Assembly: GCA_034421295.1 (NCBI GenBank)
Contig: DAOUKM010000019.1
Location: 325,572 to 389,571 of the forward strand
Source: CAUZIR01 sp034421295
GTDB taxonomy: Bacteria; Chloroflexota; Dehalococcoidia; Lucifugimonadales; UBA2962
DNA length: 64,000 bases
Direction: 5' to 3'
The translations under genes and the position numbers were made by a program. Each line of letters begins with the position of its first letter. The stretch's first letter is position 1. Positions 33,992-43,171 of this stretch are shown in pieces. A model generated the notes under the pieces. It had not been told where the DNA came from and searched no databases. It saw only the letters and a program-made list of their open reading frames with translations.

Positions 33992-34750
33992 ATGTCATTT
34001 GCCCGGGTCCGCCTGCAGGTGGCGAGCGGCGTAGCCGCATTAACTGTTTCCGGCGCCGATGCCGGCAACTCGATCGATGAGATCACGGCCGCCGAGCTGC
34101 GAGAGGCGCTCGGCGATCTCGATGATCGACCTGACGTCATGGTCGTCGTTCTGACCGGTGACGGGCCCAGCTTCTGCCGGGGATCGACGCTTCCCGTAGT
34201 CCCTACGGCCGAGCAGATGGCCGCTCATTCGGTCGCTTCGTCGGTCGCCGGCATCGGAAAGCCGACCATCGCCGCCATAGAAGGCGACGCCCTGGACCAG
34301 GGCCTTGAACTGGCCCTGGCCTGCGATATGCGCGTCGTCGGAAAGCACGCCAGGCTCGGGTTGACCCAGGCTGCTGAGGGTGGGCTGCCCTGGGATGGCG
34401 GCACCCAGAGACTTCCCCGCCTGATTGGCCGGTCGCGGGCACTAGAGATGCTCCTGATGGCCAGGGTGCTGAGCGGACAGGAGGCTGCCGCCATCGGGCT
34501 GGCCACGGAGGTGACGGCACCGGGACGGGCCCTTGAGCGGGCGATGGATGCGGCGAGGGTAATGGAGACCCACGGTCCGCTGGCGCTGCGCTACCTGAAG
34601 GAGGCCGTCTACAAGGGGGCCGACCTTTCGCTCGACCAGGCCATGCGAATGGAGGTCGACCTGGCGACCCTGCTTCACTCGACGCAGGACCGTGCCGAGG
34701 GGCTGCGGGCCTTTGCGGATAAGCGCAGACCGGAGTTTACAGGTGAGTGA
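33992..34750 (+). CDS. Enoyl-CoA hydratase/isomerase-family protein (first of tandem pair)
   Basis: A 252-residue crotonase-fold protein. Oxyanion-hole and core segments are SFCRGSTLP, KPTIAAIEGDALDQGLELALACDMR and GGLPWDGGTQRLPRLIG. Aligned with rat enoyl-CoA hydratase, the Glu-144 position is Gln (GLTQAAE), while Glu-164 is kept (SRALEM). It may therefore not be a plain hydratase. It overlaps the next crotonase gene by 8 bases, and an acyl-CoA ligase follows. The three probably form a pathway for activating and degrading an organic acid. Confidence 0.8.
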   Translation: MSFARVRLQVASGVAALTVSGADAGNSIDEITAAELREALGDLDDRPDVMVVVLTGDGPSFCRGSTLPVVPTAEQMAAHSVASSVAGIGKPTIAAIEGDALDQGLELALACDMRVVGKHARLGLTQAAEGGLPWDGGTQRLPRLIGRSRALEMLLMARVLSGQEAAAIGLATEVTAPGRALERAMDAARVMETHGPLALRYLKEAVYKGADLSLDQAMRMEVDLATLLHSTQDRAEGLRAFADKRRPEFTGE

Positions 34751-35459
34751 ACCGGCCGTTCTGTTCAGCCTCGAGGGCCCGGTCGCCCGAATCGAACTCA
34801 GCCGCCCCGAGCGGATAAACGCGGTGAACATCTCGATGCGCGATGAGCTCTTTGAGGCCCTCCGCGCCTTCGATGACGACCCGGTGCTGAAGGTGGCCAT
34901 CGTGTCCGGACGGGGGGAGAGGGGATTCTGTGCGGGCGCAGACCTCATAGAGTTCGGCACAGCGCCCTCCCTCGTGTCGGCCCACCGCAGCCGGCGAAAG
35001 CGCGACCTGTGGGGCCTGATGGCGGGCTTGCGAAAGCCGCTGGTGGCGGCCGTGCACGGCTACGTCATAGGTGCCGGCGTCGAGATAGCGTGCCTTTGCG
35101 ACATCAGGGTGGCCTCGGAGGACGCCGTGTTCGCCATGCCGGAGGTTACGATCGGCATGATTCCGGGAGCGGGCGGGACTCAGACCCTGCCGCGTGCGAT
35201 CGGGATCGGCCGGTCGATGGCCCGGTTCCTGGCCGACCGTGCTGATCGCATGTCGGCTGCCGAGGCAGCGTCCGCCGGCCTGGTGCATCGGGTGGTAACG
35301 CGCCCGGGGCTGGAGTCGGCCGCGCTATCGGTCGCCCGGGATCTGGCTGCCCGCGACCCGGCGATCGTGACCGCTGTAAAGACTGCGGTGCTTGACGGCC
35401 TGGATGTCGGCCTGGAGGCCGGGTTGGACCTGGAACGTCGAATGGCTCTGGGTCTGTGA
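34743..35459 (+). CDS. Enoyl-CoA hydratase/isomerase-family protein (second of tandem pair)
   Basis: A 238-residue crotonase with SRPERINAVNISMRDELFEA, GERGFCAGADL, KPLVAAVHGYVIGAGVEIAC, FAMPEVTIGMIPGAGGTQTL. Here the Glu-144 equivalent is present (MPEV) but the Glu-164 equivalent is Ala (GRSMARF), the reverse of its neighbour. The GTG start at 34743 lies within the end of the preceding gene, with GGAG seven bases upstream. Its own stop overlaps the start of the acyl-CoA ligase (GTGA), so the three genes are translationally coupled. Confidence 0.82.
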   Translation: MSEPAVLFSLEGPVARIELSRPERINAVNISMRDELFEALRAFDDDPVLKVAIVSGRGERGFCAGADLIEFGTAPSLVSAHRSRRKRDLWGLMAGLRKPLVAAVHGYVIGAGVEIACLCDIRVASEDAVFAMPEVTIGMIPGAGGTQTLPRAIGIGRSMARFLADRADRMSAAEAASAGLVHRVVTRPGLESAALSVARDLAARDPAIVTAVKTAVLDGLDVGLEAGLDLERRMALGL

Positions 35460-37021
35460 ACCTTTCGGAACTGCTATCTATACCTGCGATGATTGTGCCC
35501 GACCGGGTGGCCACGGTGTTCTCGGGCCGCAGAACCACGTACAGGGATCTAGAGGCTCGTGCGGGAGCGGTCGCGGCGGGACTGGCATCGCGTGTCGGCG
35601 TCGGGCCGGGGGACAGGGTCGCCTGGATGGACGTCAACGGGGACCGCGAGGTGGAGTCGTTGTTCGGGATCTCGCGGGCCGACGCGGTGTCGGTCCCGAT
35701 CAACTACAGGGCCAGGGCGGAGGAGTTGGCCTTCATGCTGGAGGACTCTGCGGCCAGGGTCCTCTGCGTCGGCGCTCAGTACATGGCGGCGGTGGTTGAG
35801 CTGATGCGTCAGCAGGGAGATCGGCTCTCGGCGGTCAATCACCTGGTCTCCATAGACGGCGAGCCTCCGGAGGGTTGGATCTCCTACGATGAGCTCACGG
35901 AGTCGGGCGGCGAGCGCGTGCCGGCGCGGGGTGGAGATGACCTGGCGGTGATCCTGTATACGGCCGGGACCACCGGTCGACCAAAGGGCGTCATGCTCTC
36001 GCACGAGGGTCTCACATCCTATCCCCTGGAGAACGTAAACCCCGCCGATCCCGAGTTCGAGCAGCGCACGTTGCTGTCCGTGCCGATATACCACGTTGCG
36101 GGCGTTCAGGTCGTGCTGTCATCCATCTATGGAGGGCGGGTGCTGGTGGTGCAGAGCCAGTTCGAGGCCGGTCAGTGGCTGAGGCTCGTTGAGCGAGAGG
36201 GAATAAGCCGTGCCACGGTGGTGCCGACGATGCTCAAGATGGTCATGGAGCATCCCGACTTCGGCGCTTGCGACCTGTCTAGCCTGCGAATACTCACGTA
36301 CGGGGCGGCGCCGATGCCCGCTAACGTAATCCTTGCTGCCATTGAGCAGTTGCCCGGGGTGCGATTCATCAACGCGTTCGGCCAGACCGAGACGGGTGCG
36401 ACTATCACCGCGCTGCCTCCCGAGGACCACGAGCTATCCGGTCCTCCCGAGCTGATCGAAAAGCGCAGGCGACGGCTCGGGTCCATCGGACTACCTCTGG
36501 AGGATGTGGAGATCAGGGTGGTCGATGAGGATGGAGCGGAGGTGTCCCCCGGGCTGGTGGGAGAGATCGTTGCACGTGGCCCCAGGCTTATGAAGGGATA
36601 CTGGCGCCGCGACGATGCCACGGCCGAGGCGATGAGCGGTGGCTGGCTTCACACCGGTGACCTGGGACGGATCGATGAGGACGGCTATGTGTATCTGGCC
36701 GGCAGAGCCCGCGACTTCATCAAGCGCGGCGGGGAGATGATCTCGCCCCAGGAGGTGGAAGAGGTGCTTCGCGAGCACCCGTCTGTCGAGGATGCGGCCG
36801 TAATCGGGGTCGCCGACCTGCACTGGGGGGAGTCGGTGCGGGCGGTGGTCGTGCCGGCGACCGGATGGGGAGTGGACGAGGCGGGATTGATCGAACACTG
36901 CAGGGCCAGGCTGGCCAGTTTCAAGCGTCCCGAGTCGATCGTCGAGGTGGACGAGCTTCCCCGCAATGCCCTGGGCAAAGTGCTCAAGCGCGAGCTCAGG
37001 CGCCGTTTCGGAAACCTGTAG
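35456..37021 (+). CDS. Acyl-CoA synthetase, AMP-forming
   Basis: ANL-superfamily ligase of 521 residues that activates a carboxylic acid to its CoA thioester. Motifs are the P-loop LYTAGTTGRPKGVMLSHEGL (Ala where Ser is usual), YGAAPMP, NAFGQTETG, HTGDLGRIDEDGYVYLAGRA, the hinge DFIKRGGEMISPQEVEEVL, and the adenylation Lys in LPRNALGKVLKREL. The substrate is unknown. Start GTG overlaps the preceding crotonase stop. The gene is convergent with serS. Confidence 0.88.
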   Translation: MNLSELLSIPAMIVPDRVATVFSGRRTTYRDLEARAGAVAAGLASRVGVGPGDRVAWMDVNGDREVESLFGISRADAVSVPINYRARAEELAFMLEDSAARVLCVGAQYMAAVVELMRQQGDRLSAVNHLVSIDGEPPEGWISYDELTESGGERVPARGGDDLAVILYTAGTTGRPKGVMLSHEGLTSYPLENVNPADPEFEQRTLLSVPIYHVAGVQVVLSSIYGGRVLVVQSQFEAGQWLRLVEREGISRATVVPTMLKMVMEHPDFGACDLSSLRILTYGAAPMPANVILAAIEQLPGVRFINAFGQTETGATITALPPEDHELSGPPELIEKRRRRLGSIGLPLEDVEIRVVDEDGAEVSPGLVGEIVARGPRLMKGYWRRDDATAEAMSGGWLHTGDLGRIDEDGYVYLAGRARDFIKRGGEMISPQEVEEVLREHPSVEDAAVIGVADLHWGESVRAVVVPATGWGVDEAGLIEHCRARLASFKRPESIVEVDELPRNALGKVLKRELRRRFGNL

Positions 37022-37028
37022 CCAGTCA

Positions 37029-37044
37029 CGTCCGCCGCCGGACG
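37029..37044. terminator. Short hairpin between convergent genes, weak terminator candidate
   Basis: CGTCCG and CGGACG form a 6-bp stem with a 4-base loop between the acyl-CoA ligase and serS stop codons. There is no T-tract on either side. Confidence 0.3.
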
Positions 37045-37065
37045 CTGGGGCCGCGAGAGGCCGAC

Positions 37066-38325
37066 TCAGTCGATACGGTCGAAACCTGTGTAGGTGTGCA
37101 GTTCCTCGGGGATTACTAGCGAGCCATCGGGCTGCTGGCCCGCCTCAAGAATCGCTATCAGCACCCTGGGCAAGGCAAGGCCGGAGCCATTCAGGGTGTG
37201 CGGGTAGACGGGTCTGGCACCTCTCTCGGGCCGGTAGCGGACATTGGCCCTGCGGGCCTGGAAATCGTCGCAGTTCGAGCACGAGCTCACCTCCAGCCAC
37301 TCGCCGCTGGCGGGCGCCCACACCTCCAGATCGAACGTGCGAACCGCCGAGAAGCCCAGGTCTCCGGCCGACAGCTCTACCACGCGATAGGGCAGCTGCA
37401 GCCGCCTTATCAGGTCCTCGGCGTCGGAGACCAGGAGCCCCAGCTCGCCATCAGAGTCTGCGGGATGGACGAACTTGTACATCTCCACCTTGTCGAATTG
37501 ATGCACCCGCTTGATGCCCCGGGTGTCCTGGCCTGCGGCAGCCTTCTCGCGGCGGAAGCACGGTGTGTGGGCGACGAAGTTGGCGGGTACGGTCCCCGGG
37601 TCCAGTATCCTCCCTGAGAACATGCCGGTGATCGGTACCTCGGCGGTGGGTATCAGCCAGAGGTCATCCTCTTCGTCTCGGTACATGGTGTCTGCGAATT
37701 TCGGAAGGTGGCCGCTTCCCGTGACGGTGGCGGTGCCCACCAGATAGGGAAGGTACAACTCGGTGTACCCGTGCTCGGTCGTGTGCACGTCGAGCATCCA
37801 GGTCACCAGGGCGCGCTGAAGCCTGGCCCCCTTGCCGCGCAGGGCATAGAAGCGCGAGCCCGAGATGCGGGCGCCGGCCGCCAGGTCGATGATTCCCAGA
37901 CGCTCCCCTAGCTCCCAGTGCGGTCGGGCATCGAAGTCCGGCCTCCCGGGCTCTCCGACGGTCTTGACTACGACGTTGTGCGTTTCGTCGAGCCCGGCAG
38001 GCACCTCGCTCCTTGGCAGGTTGGGAATCTCGAGCAGGGCAGATCGGATGTCCTCCTCCACCTGCCGCGACTCGGCCTCCAGGGACTTGATGCGGTCCGA
38101 TACGCCCCGCATCTGTTTGACTAGGACCGGGTCCGGGGGCCTGCTGCGGCCTATCTCCCTGCTGACGGTGTTGCGTCTTGCGCGGAGTTCGTCGCCCTCC
38201 TGCTGAAGGGCCCTGCGGCGGGCATCCAGCTCCAATACCGTGGCGATCGGAGCCTTCTGTCCGCGGCGGGCAAGGGCGCTTCTAACCGCCTCGGGGTCCG
38301 CCCTCAGGCGGTCGATGTCGAGCAA
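37066..38325 (-). CDS. serS: Serine--tRNA ligase
   Basis: Class II synthetase of 419 residues that charges tRNA(Ser), and tRNA(Sec) where present. It has the N-terminal antiparallel coiled-coil arm (about 25-105), LYLPYLVGTATVTGSGHLPK, LIPTAEVPITG, motif 2 FRREKAAAGQDTRGIKRVHQ, and motif 3 LNGSGLALPRVLIAILE. SerRS would provide the seryl-tRNA(Sec) precursor if the organism makes selenocysteine. It appears to be a single-gene unit on the minus strand, 45 bases after the next upstream gene. Confidence 0.96.
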   Translation of the reverse strand: MLDIDRLRADPEAVRSALARRGQKAPIATVLELDARRRALQQEGDELRARRNTVSREIGRSRPPDPVLVKQMRGVSDRIKSLEAESRQVEEDIRSALLEIPNLPRSEVPAGLDETHNVVVKTVGEPGRPDFDARPHWELGERLGIIDLAAGARISGSRFYALRGKGARLQRALVTWMLDVHTTEHGYTELYLPYLVGTATVTGSGHLPKFADTMYRDEEDDLWLIPTAEVPITGMFSGRILDPGTVPANFVAHTPCFRREKAAAGQDTRGIKRVHQFDKVEMYKFVHPADSDGELGLLVSDAEDLIRRLQLPYRVVELSAGDLGFSAVRTFDLEVWAPASGEWLEVSSCSNCDDFQARRANVRYRPERGARPVYPHTLNGSGLALPRVLIAILEAGQQPDGSLVIPEELHTYTGFDRID

Positions 38326-38370
38326 TGGCGATTGTCTCCTGCTGCCGGCAGATCCGGATGAACGGGCGGT

Positions 38371-39534
38371 TCAGTCGGTCAGGATCTGTCTGATCCGGTT
38401 GGCGATGATATGTTCATCGCCCTCGTCAACGGTCTGTATCCTGATGATGAAGGAGTCAGGAACCTGGTCGGTTCTGACGTGGATTCGAGGACTGCCCTCG
38501 GCCAGACGGCGCTCAAGCTGGGATGCTGTCATGCCGGCGGCGGCAGAGTCTACCAGGACGCGCAGGCCCTCCGGCAGACCCCGTTCCGGAAAATCCCTGA
38601 CCTCGATGCCAGGCAGCCCCTCCAGCACCGGGCGTACGTTGGAGGCGAGCCGGTGCTCATAGCCGGCCAGCCTGGCCTCATGGTCGGTGGCCAGCCACTC
38701 GCGCAGGGCGACGTATGTGGCGATCACGGTCTGGCGATCCATCTTCATGGATCGGCCGAAGACCCTGTTCTGCTCATATTCGAAGCCGATGAAGCTGTGC
38801 CGGTATGCCAGATGAACCAGGTCCCTGTTGGCGCCGACCAGCAGGCCGCTGGTGTTAAGGCCCTCAAAGTACTTTCCGCCATAGCCGACCAGGTCGGCGC
38901 CCCCGCGGGCATAAAGGCTTAGCCTGTCGGTGGGGTAAACCTGTCCTGCCGCGTCCACCACCAGGGGCAGATCGTGCTTTCGGGCCAGGGCCACCAGTCT
39001 TGTGAAGGGCACTATGTCGCTGCGTTCTTCGCGTCCGTCGGGATCGTCGTACAGCCCTCCCGCCAGGTAGTGGATGCCCGCGGTGCGGTCGGTGATTGCG
39101 GCCTCGATGTGTTCTTCGGTCGTGCCGTCCTCTTCTCCCACCTCCACCAGCACGCCTCCCGGGACGGTCAGAGCCTTGTCGTATATGACCCGGAGCTGGC
39201 GCTGGATTATGAACTCGTTCGGCATGCCGGTGGTGTCCGGCAGCTGCTCGATCCCTTCAACGTGGTTGCGGGTGATGCAGGCGGCGGCCGACAGGGCCAA
39301 TGCGGCGGCACATCCCGGTGTGACCATGGCTGCCGGGACGTCGAGAATCTCGGCGATTCGGCCCCCGGTAACCTCCACAAGCTCGCTCATCTTGACGTAG
39401 TCGAGGGAGGCGTCGTCCATCGCCTCCTTGACCGCTTTGGAAGGGTTGTTTCCTCCGATGGTGGTAGGGTGTCCGTGGGCATTGATGATTGGCTCGATGC
39501 CCAGTTCTTCCATGATCCGGCTGCGTCCCGCCAT
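38371..39534 (-). CDS. SelA-like PLP-dependent enzyme, copy 2
   Basis: A fold type I PLP enzyme of 387 residues, related to but clearly different from the copy at 15408. It has IINAHGHPTTIGGNNPSKAV near the start, MVTPGCAAALALSAAACI, LPLVVDAAGQVYP and the PLP-lysine region VGYGGKYFEGLNTSGLLVG. The family includes SelA and D-glucosaminate-6-phosphate ammonia-lyase. The N-terminus and length do not fit true SelA, so a catabolic lyase or racemase is more likely. It lies 47 bases downstream of a luciferase-like gene. Confidence 0.7.
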   Translation of the reverse strand: MAGRSRIMEELGIEPIINAHGHPTTIGGNNPSKAVKEAMDDASLDYVKMSELVEVTGGRIAEILDVPAAMVTPGCAAALALSAAACITRNHVEGIEQLPDTTGMPNEFIIQRQLRVIYDKALTVPGGVLVEVGEEDGTTEEHIEAAITDRTAGIHYLAGGLYDDPDGREERSDIVPFTRLVALARKHDLPLVVDAAGQVYPTDRLSLYARGGADLVGYGGKYFEGLNTSGLLVGANRDLVHLAYRHSFIGFEYEQNRVFGRSMKMDRQTVIATYVALREWLATDHEARLAGYEHRLASNVRPVLEGLPGIEVRDFPERGLPEGLRVLVDSAAAGMTASQLERRLAEGSPRIHVRTDQVPDSFIIRIQTVDEGDEHIIANRIRQILTD

Positions 39535-39581
39535 TTGCTGTTCCCCCTGAGTCGGCCGCCAGTGGCTGCTTTGGGCGCCCG

Positions 39582-40580
39582 TTATGCAAACGCCTCTATA
39601 ACCCGAAGATAGGCGCTCTTTACGTCGGCGTCCACCGCAAATGGTGCCAGTACGGGCAGGTCAAGCCCGAGAATTCGCCGCCGCTCAATCTCCGCCCGGC
39701 ACTCTCCGGGCGGCCCGATCACCGCCACCTGATTCTGCATTTCCGTCGACACCGCCGCCGCGGCCGCCTCGCGGTCGCCGGACGCCAGAGCCTTTTCCGA
39801 TCTCTCCATCTCGCCGCCGAAGCCGGTCGAAACGAAGAACTGCCGGTAGTACGCGTGGGTCGCGTATCCCGCCACCTGAAGCTGAAGGTGCTTTCTGATC
39901 CTTCCTTCGTCCTCTCCCTCTGCGATGGCCGTGCGCACGTAGCCGGCGGCATCTACCGAGGTGGGATCGCGGCCTGCCTGTTGCGCCGCCTGCCTGAGGG
40001 TGGCAACCGATCCGCCTATGTGATCGGCCGCCGTCCAGTTCAGGAGCACGCCGTCGGCGAGGCGGCCGGCCAGGTCGATCATCTTTGGTCCCAGGGCGGC
40101 GACGTATATCGGCACGGAGACGCCGCGCGCGGCCCTGCCCAGCCGGGCGCCGGCGACGTTGAAGTGGCGCCCCTGGGCGTCGACGGATTCACCGTCGAGC
40201 AGGCCCCGGACGATCTTTACCGTCTCGGCCATGCGCCCGACGGGGGCCGAATACGGGATGCCGTGGGTTCCCGTGACCACGGGCCGGTGGCCGGTGCCGA
40301 GGCCGAGTATGAATCGATTCCCTGAGATGGCAGCCATGCCCGCGGCGGACATTGCGGTGACCGCCGGCGTTCTGGAGAAGATGGGCAGTATTCCGGTGGC
40401 CAGCCCGATACGCTGGGCAATACCGGAGAGGGCGGCCAACAGGGACAGGGCGTCTCGGCCTCCTCCCTCGGGTACCCACACCGATTCAAAGCCCGCCGCC
40501 TCTGCGGCGGACGCGATCTCCATGAGATCGCCGGTCGACAGGCGCGGATCGTTCTCTATCCTTATCCCGAGTCTCGACAT
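39582..40580 (-). CDS. Luciferase-like (LLM class) oxidoreductase (copy 2)
   Basis: A 332-residue luciferase-family TIM barrel: MEIASAAEAAGFESVWVPEG, QRIGLATGILPIFSRTPAVT, RFILGLGTGHRPVV, PIYVAALGPKMIDLAGRLAD. The layout fits F420-dependent reductase-like members (TIGR03617/03857-type groups). The ATG at 40580 gives the expected N-terminus (MSRLGIRIENDPRLS). It is only distantly related to the copy at 28173. The downstream SelA-like gene may act in the same pathway (inference). Confidence 0.82.
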   Translation of the reverse strand: MSRLGIRIENDPRLSTGDLMEIASAAEAAGFESVWVPEGGGRDALSLLAALSGIAQRIGLATGILPIFSRTPAVTAMSAAGMAAISGNRFILGLGTGHRPVVTGTHGIPYSAPVGRMAETVKIVRGLLDGESVDAQGRHFNVAGARLGRAARGVSVPIYVAALGPKMIDLAGRLADGVLLNWTAADHIGGSVATLRQAAQQAGRDPTSVDAAGYVRTAIAEGEDEGRIRKHLQLQVAGYATHAYYRQFFVSTGFGGEMERSEKALASGDREAAAAAVSTEMQNQVAVIGPPGECRAEIERRRILGLDLPVLAPFAVDADVKSAYLRVIEAFA

Positions 40581-40695
40581 ATTGGTCCTGACATGCGCTC
40601 TACTGGTCCGTTGGCTCCAGGTCGGCCGGACCGCAATATACACCCGGACCGGTTCAGGGGTGCATCTGTAGCGGAAGAGAGGGGTCGACGGTTGA

Positions 40696-40701
40696 TATAA
40701 T
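40696..40701 (+). promoter_or_regulatory. -10 box of the mannose-1-phosphate guanylyltransferase gene
   Basis: A perfect TATAAT 29 bases before the ATG at 40731. GAGGAGGG at about 40713-40720 is a strong purine-rich ribosome-binding region but rather far from the ATG; GGCAGGG is closer. No good -35 was seen. Confidence 0.45.
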
Positions 40702-40730
40702 TCGTCGCCCATGAGGAGGGAAGGCAGGGC

Positions 40731-42182
40731 ATGCTAAGGCCGGTGATCCTGGCGGGGGGTTCGGGGACAAGGCTGTGGCCGCTTTCTCGCGAGCACTTCC
40801 CCAAGCAGTTTCTGTCTCTGGTCGGCGACGGCACCATGTTCCAGCAGACGGTACTGCGCCTGGCGGCCGCACAGGCGAGGTGCGGCGGCGTGGAGCCCCC
40901 CTTGGTGGTCTGCAACGAGGACCACCGTTATCTGGTGGTAGAGCAGATGGAGGATGCGGGCAGACAACCCGAGACGCTGATCCTCGAGCCCGTCGGCAAG
41001 AACACCGCACCGGCGCTTACCCTGGCCGCCCTCTGGTGCGAGAGCCGCGGTGGAGACGAGGTGCTGATGGCCGTGCCGGCCGACCATTACGTCGCCGACC
41101 TAGGGGAGTTCTCAAGGGTGGTGGAAGAGGGGTACGCACTGGCGAAGGAGGGTCGGATAGTGACCTTCGGCGTTCCTCCCGCCGGGCCGGAGACCGGCTA
41201 CGGCTACATACGGGTAGCCGGCCAGGTGGCGAGCTCGGTCTCGAAACCCAGCGCCCTCGAGATAGAGGAATTCGTCGAAAAGCCCAGCGAGGAGACCGCC
41301 AGGAGTTACCTGTCGACGGGCGAGTACCTGTGGAACAGCGGCATATTTGTCATGCGCTCTTCGGTCTGGCTCGCGCAGATCGAGGCCCACCGCCCGGATA
41401 TCGCCGAGGCATGCCGCGCGGCACATGCGGTCGGACAGGTCGACGGCGAGTTCTTCCGGCCCGGCCTGGAGGAATTTCGCTCCTGCCCGGCGGACTCCAT
41501 AGACTATGCGGTCGCCGAGCGCGTTGCCGGGTCCGCAGAGGTGTCGGCCGTCGTGGTTCCTATGGACGCCGGATGGTCCGATGTGGGCACCTGGTCGGCG
41601 GTGCGAGACGGCATAGCGGTGGACGGGAGCGGCAACGTTGTCGTGGGAGATGTACTGACCTACGACGTTAAGGACAGCACGTTCATCGCCGAGAACCGGC
41701 TCATAGCCGGCGTGGGTCTCAGGGGACTGGTGGTCGTCGAGACGCCGGATGCGGTCCTGGTGGCCGGCATGGACAGGGACCAGGACGTGCGGGAGGTGGT
41801 GGCCGAGCTTCGGGCGAGCGACCGGGACGAACAGCTCGACCCACGCAAGGTGCACCGTCCCTGGGGCACGTACGAGGTGATCGAGCGGGGAGAGGGCTTT
41901 CAGGTTAAGCACCTGACGGTAAAGCCAGGGGCCTCCCTTTCGCTGCAGCGACACGAGCACCGCGCCGAGCACTGGGTGGTCGTACGTGGAGCGGCGGCGG
42001 TCGTCCGCGGCAGCGAGACCTATGAACTGGCTGAAAATCAGTCGACGTACGTCCCCAAGGGCGTAAAGCACCGACTCTCCAACCCCGGCCAGATCCCCCT
42101 GGAGATCGTTGAGGTCCAGACCGGGGACTATCTGGGAGAGGACGACATCGAGCGTTTCAAGGACGATTACAGACGCGTCTAG
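40731..42182 (+). CDS. manC: Mannose-1-phosphate guanylyltransferase / mannose-6-phosphate isomerase
   Basis: Makes GDP-mannose, and through the C-terminal cupin probably interconverts fructose-6-P and mannose-6-P. The nucleotidyltransferase domain (about 1-345) starts with LAGGSGTRLWPLSREHFPKQ and has VGKNTAPALTLAAL, FVEKPSEETA and MDAGWSDVGTWSAV. The cupin (about 365-480) has RPWGTYEVIERGEGFQVKHL, LSLQRHEHRAEHWVVVRG and STYVPKGVKHRLSNPG. Length 483 fits the bifunctional type. GDP-mannose would feed envelope glycans, in line with the glycosyltransferase-like genes at 49-54 kb. Confidence 0.92.
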   Translation: MLRPVILAGGSGTRLWPLSREHFPKQFLSLVGDGTMFQQTVLRLAAAQARCGGVEPPLVVCNEDHRYLVVEQMEDAGRQPETLILEPVGKNTAPALTLAALWCESRGGDEVLMAVPADHYVADLGEFSRVVEEGYALAKEGRIVTFGVPPAGPETGYGYIRVAGQVASSVSKPSALEIEEFVEKPSEETARSYLSTGEYLWNSGIFVMRSSVWLAQIEAHRPDIAEACRAAHAVGQVDGEFFRPGLEEFRSCPADSIDYAVAERVAGSAEVSAVVVPMDAGWSDVGTWSAVRDGIAVDGSGNVVVGDVLTYDVKDSTFIAENRLIAGVGLRGLVVVETPDAVLVAGMDRDQDVREVVAELRASDRDEQLDPRKVHRPWGTYEVIERGEGFQVKHLTVKPGASLSLQRHEHRAEHWVVVRGAAAVVRGSETYELAENQSTYVPKGVKHRLSNPGQIPLEIVEVQTGDYLGEDDIERFKDDYRRV

Positions 42183-42268
42183 AGGCCCAGGCAGGCCGGT
42201 GCCCATGGCATCTCATCCGACGGTAAGAGGGCCGGAGACCTAGGCCGAGCGAAGCGTGGAGTTCGCAG

Positions 42269-43126
42269 GTGATAGTCGACGCCCACGTTCACATATTCCC
42301 GCCGGAGATGATCTCAAGCAGGGGTAAGCTGGCCGCTGCGGACGCCACCTTCTCGGAGATGTACTCGGACCCGGCGGCGCGGATGGCCACGGCCGACGAG
42401 CTGGTTGCATCGATGGATGAGGACGGGGTCGACATCTCCGTGGCGATGGGGATCGGCTGGGAGGATCCAGGCCGGGCCAGGGAGTCGAACGACTACATTG
42501 CCGAGGCCGTCCGGCGCCACCCCGGCCGGATAGTTGGCTTCGGCTCCGTGAACCCGGCGCGCGGGGGCGCGGTCGAGGAGATCGAAAGGTGCGCCGCCAT
42601 GGGCCTGAGGGGCATCGGTGAACTGCACCCCGACACCCAGGGCTTTGACCCATCGGACGGTGCCGTGATGACCCCGCTTCTGGAGATGCTTGGCCAGCGC
42701 GAGATGGCCTTGACGGTGCACTGCTCAGAGCCTGTCGGGCACCTCTACCCGGGCAAGGGCAGAACCACGCCCGATAAGGTGGCGGGACTGGTCGCGATCT
42801 CCGGCGGGGTGCGGCTGGTTCTCGCCCACTGGGGAGGGGGACTGCCCCTCTACGCCCTGATGCCCGAGGTGAGGCGCTCCTTGGCGAGAGTCTATTTCGA
42901 CACCGCCGCCTCGCCTTTTCTCTACGACCGCAGGATATTCGATGTGGTGGCCTCTCTGGTCGGGCCGGACCGGGTGCTGGGCGCCAGTGACTACCCGCTC
43001 ATGCGCCACTCGGCGATTCGCAGGCAGGTGGTGTCAACCGGCCTTTCGAAATCGGATAGGCTCGCCGTGCTGGGCGGCAACGCCGCGCGCGCCTTCGATC
43101 TGGCGAAGGTAAATCGACCCCTGTAG
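42269..43126 (+). CDS. Amidohydrolase family 2 (ACMSD-like) TIM-barrel protein
   Basis: A 285-residue Amidohydro_2 protein. Ligand regions are IVDAHVHIFPP (HxH), LTVHCSEP, RLVLAHWGGGLPLYAL (metal His), and the catalytic Asp in GASDYPLM. Relatives are decarboxylases or hydrolases of aromatic acids and 2-pyrone-4,6-dicarboxylates; the function here is not readable. It starts with GTG at 42269, 86 bases after manC, and might be co-transcribed with it or independent. Confidence 0.8.
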   Translation: MIVDAHVHIFPPEMISSRGKLAAADATFSEMYSDPAARMATADELVASMDEDGVDISVAMGIGWEDPGRARESNDYIAEAVRRHPGRIVGFGSVNPARGGAVEEIERCAAMGLRGIGELHPDTQGFDPSDGAVMTPLLEMLGQREMALTVHCSEPVGHLYPGKGRTTPDKVAGLVAISGGVRLVLAHWGGGLPLYALMPEVRRSLARVYFDTAASPFLYDRRIFDVVASLVGPDRVLGASDYPLMRHSAIRRQVVSTGLSKSDRLAVLGGNAARAFDLAKVNRPL

Positions 43127-43171
43127 GCTCCCTGCCGCCGCGGACGTGGACCCTTGCGGCCGAGAGCCTGC

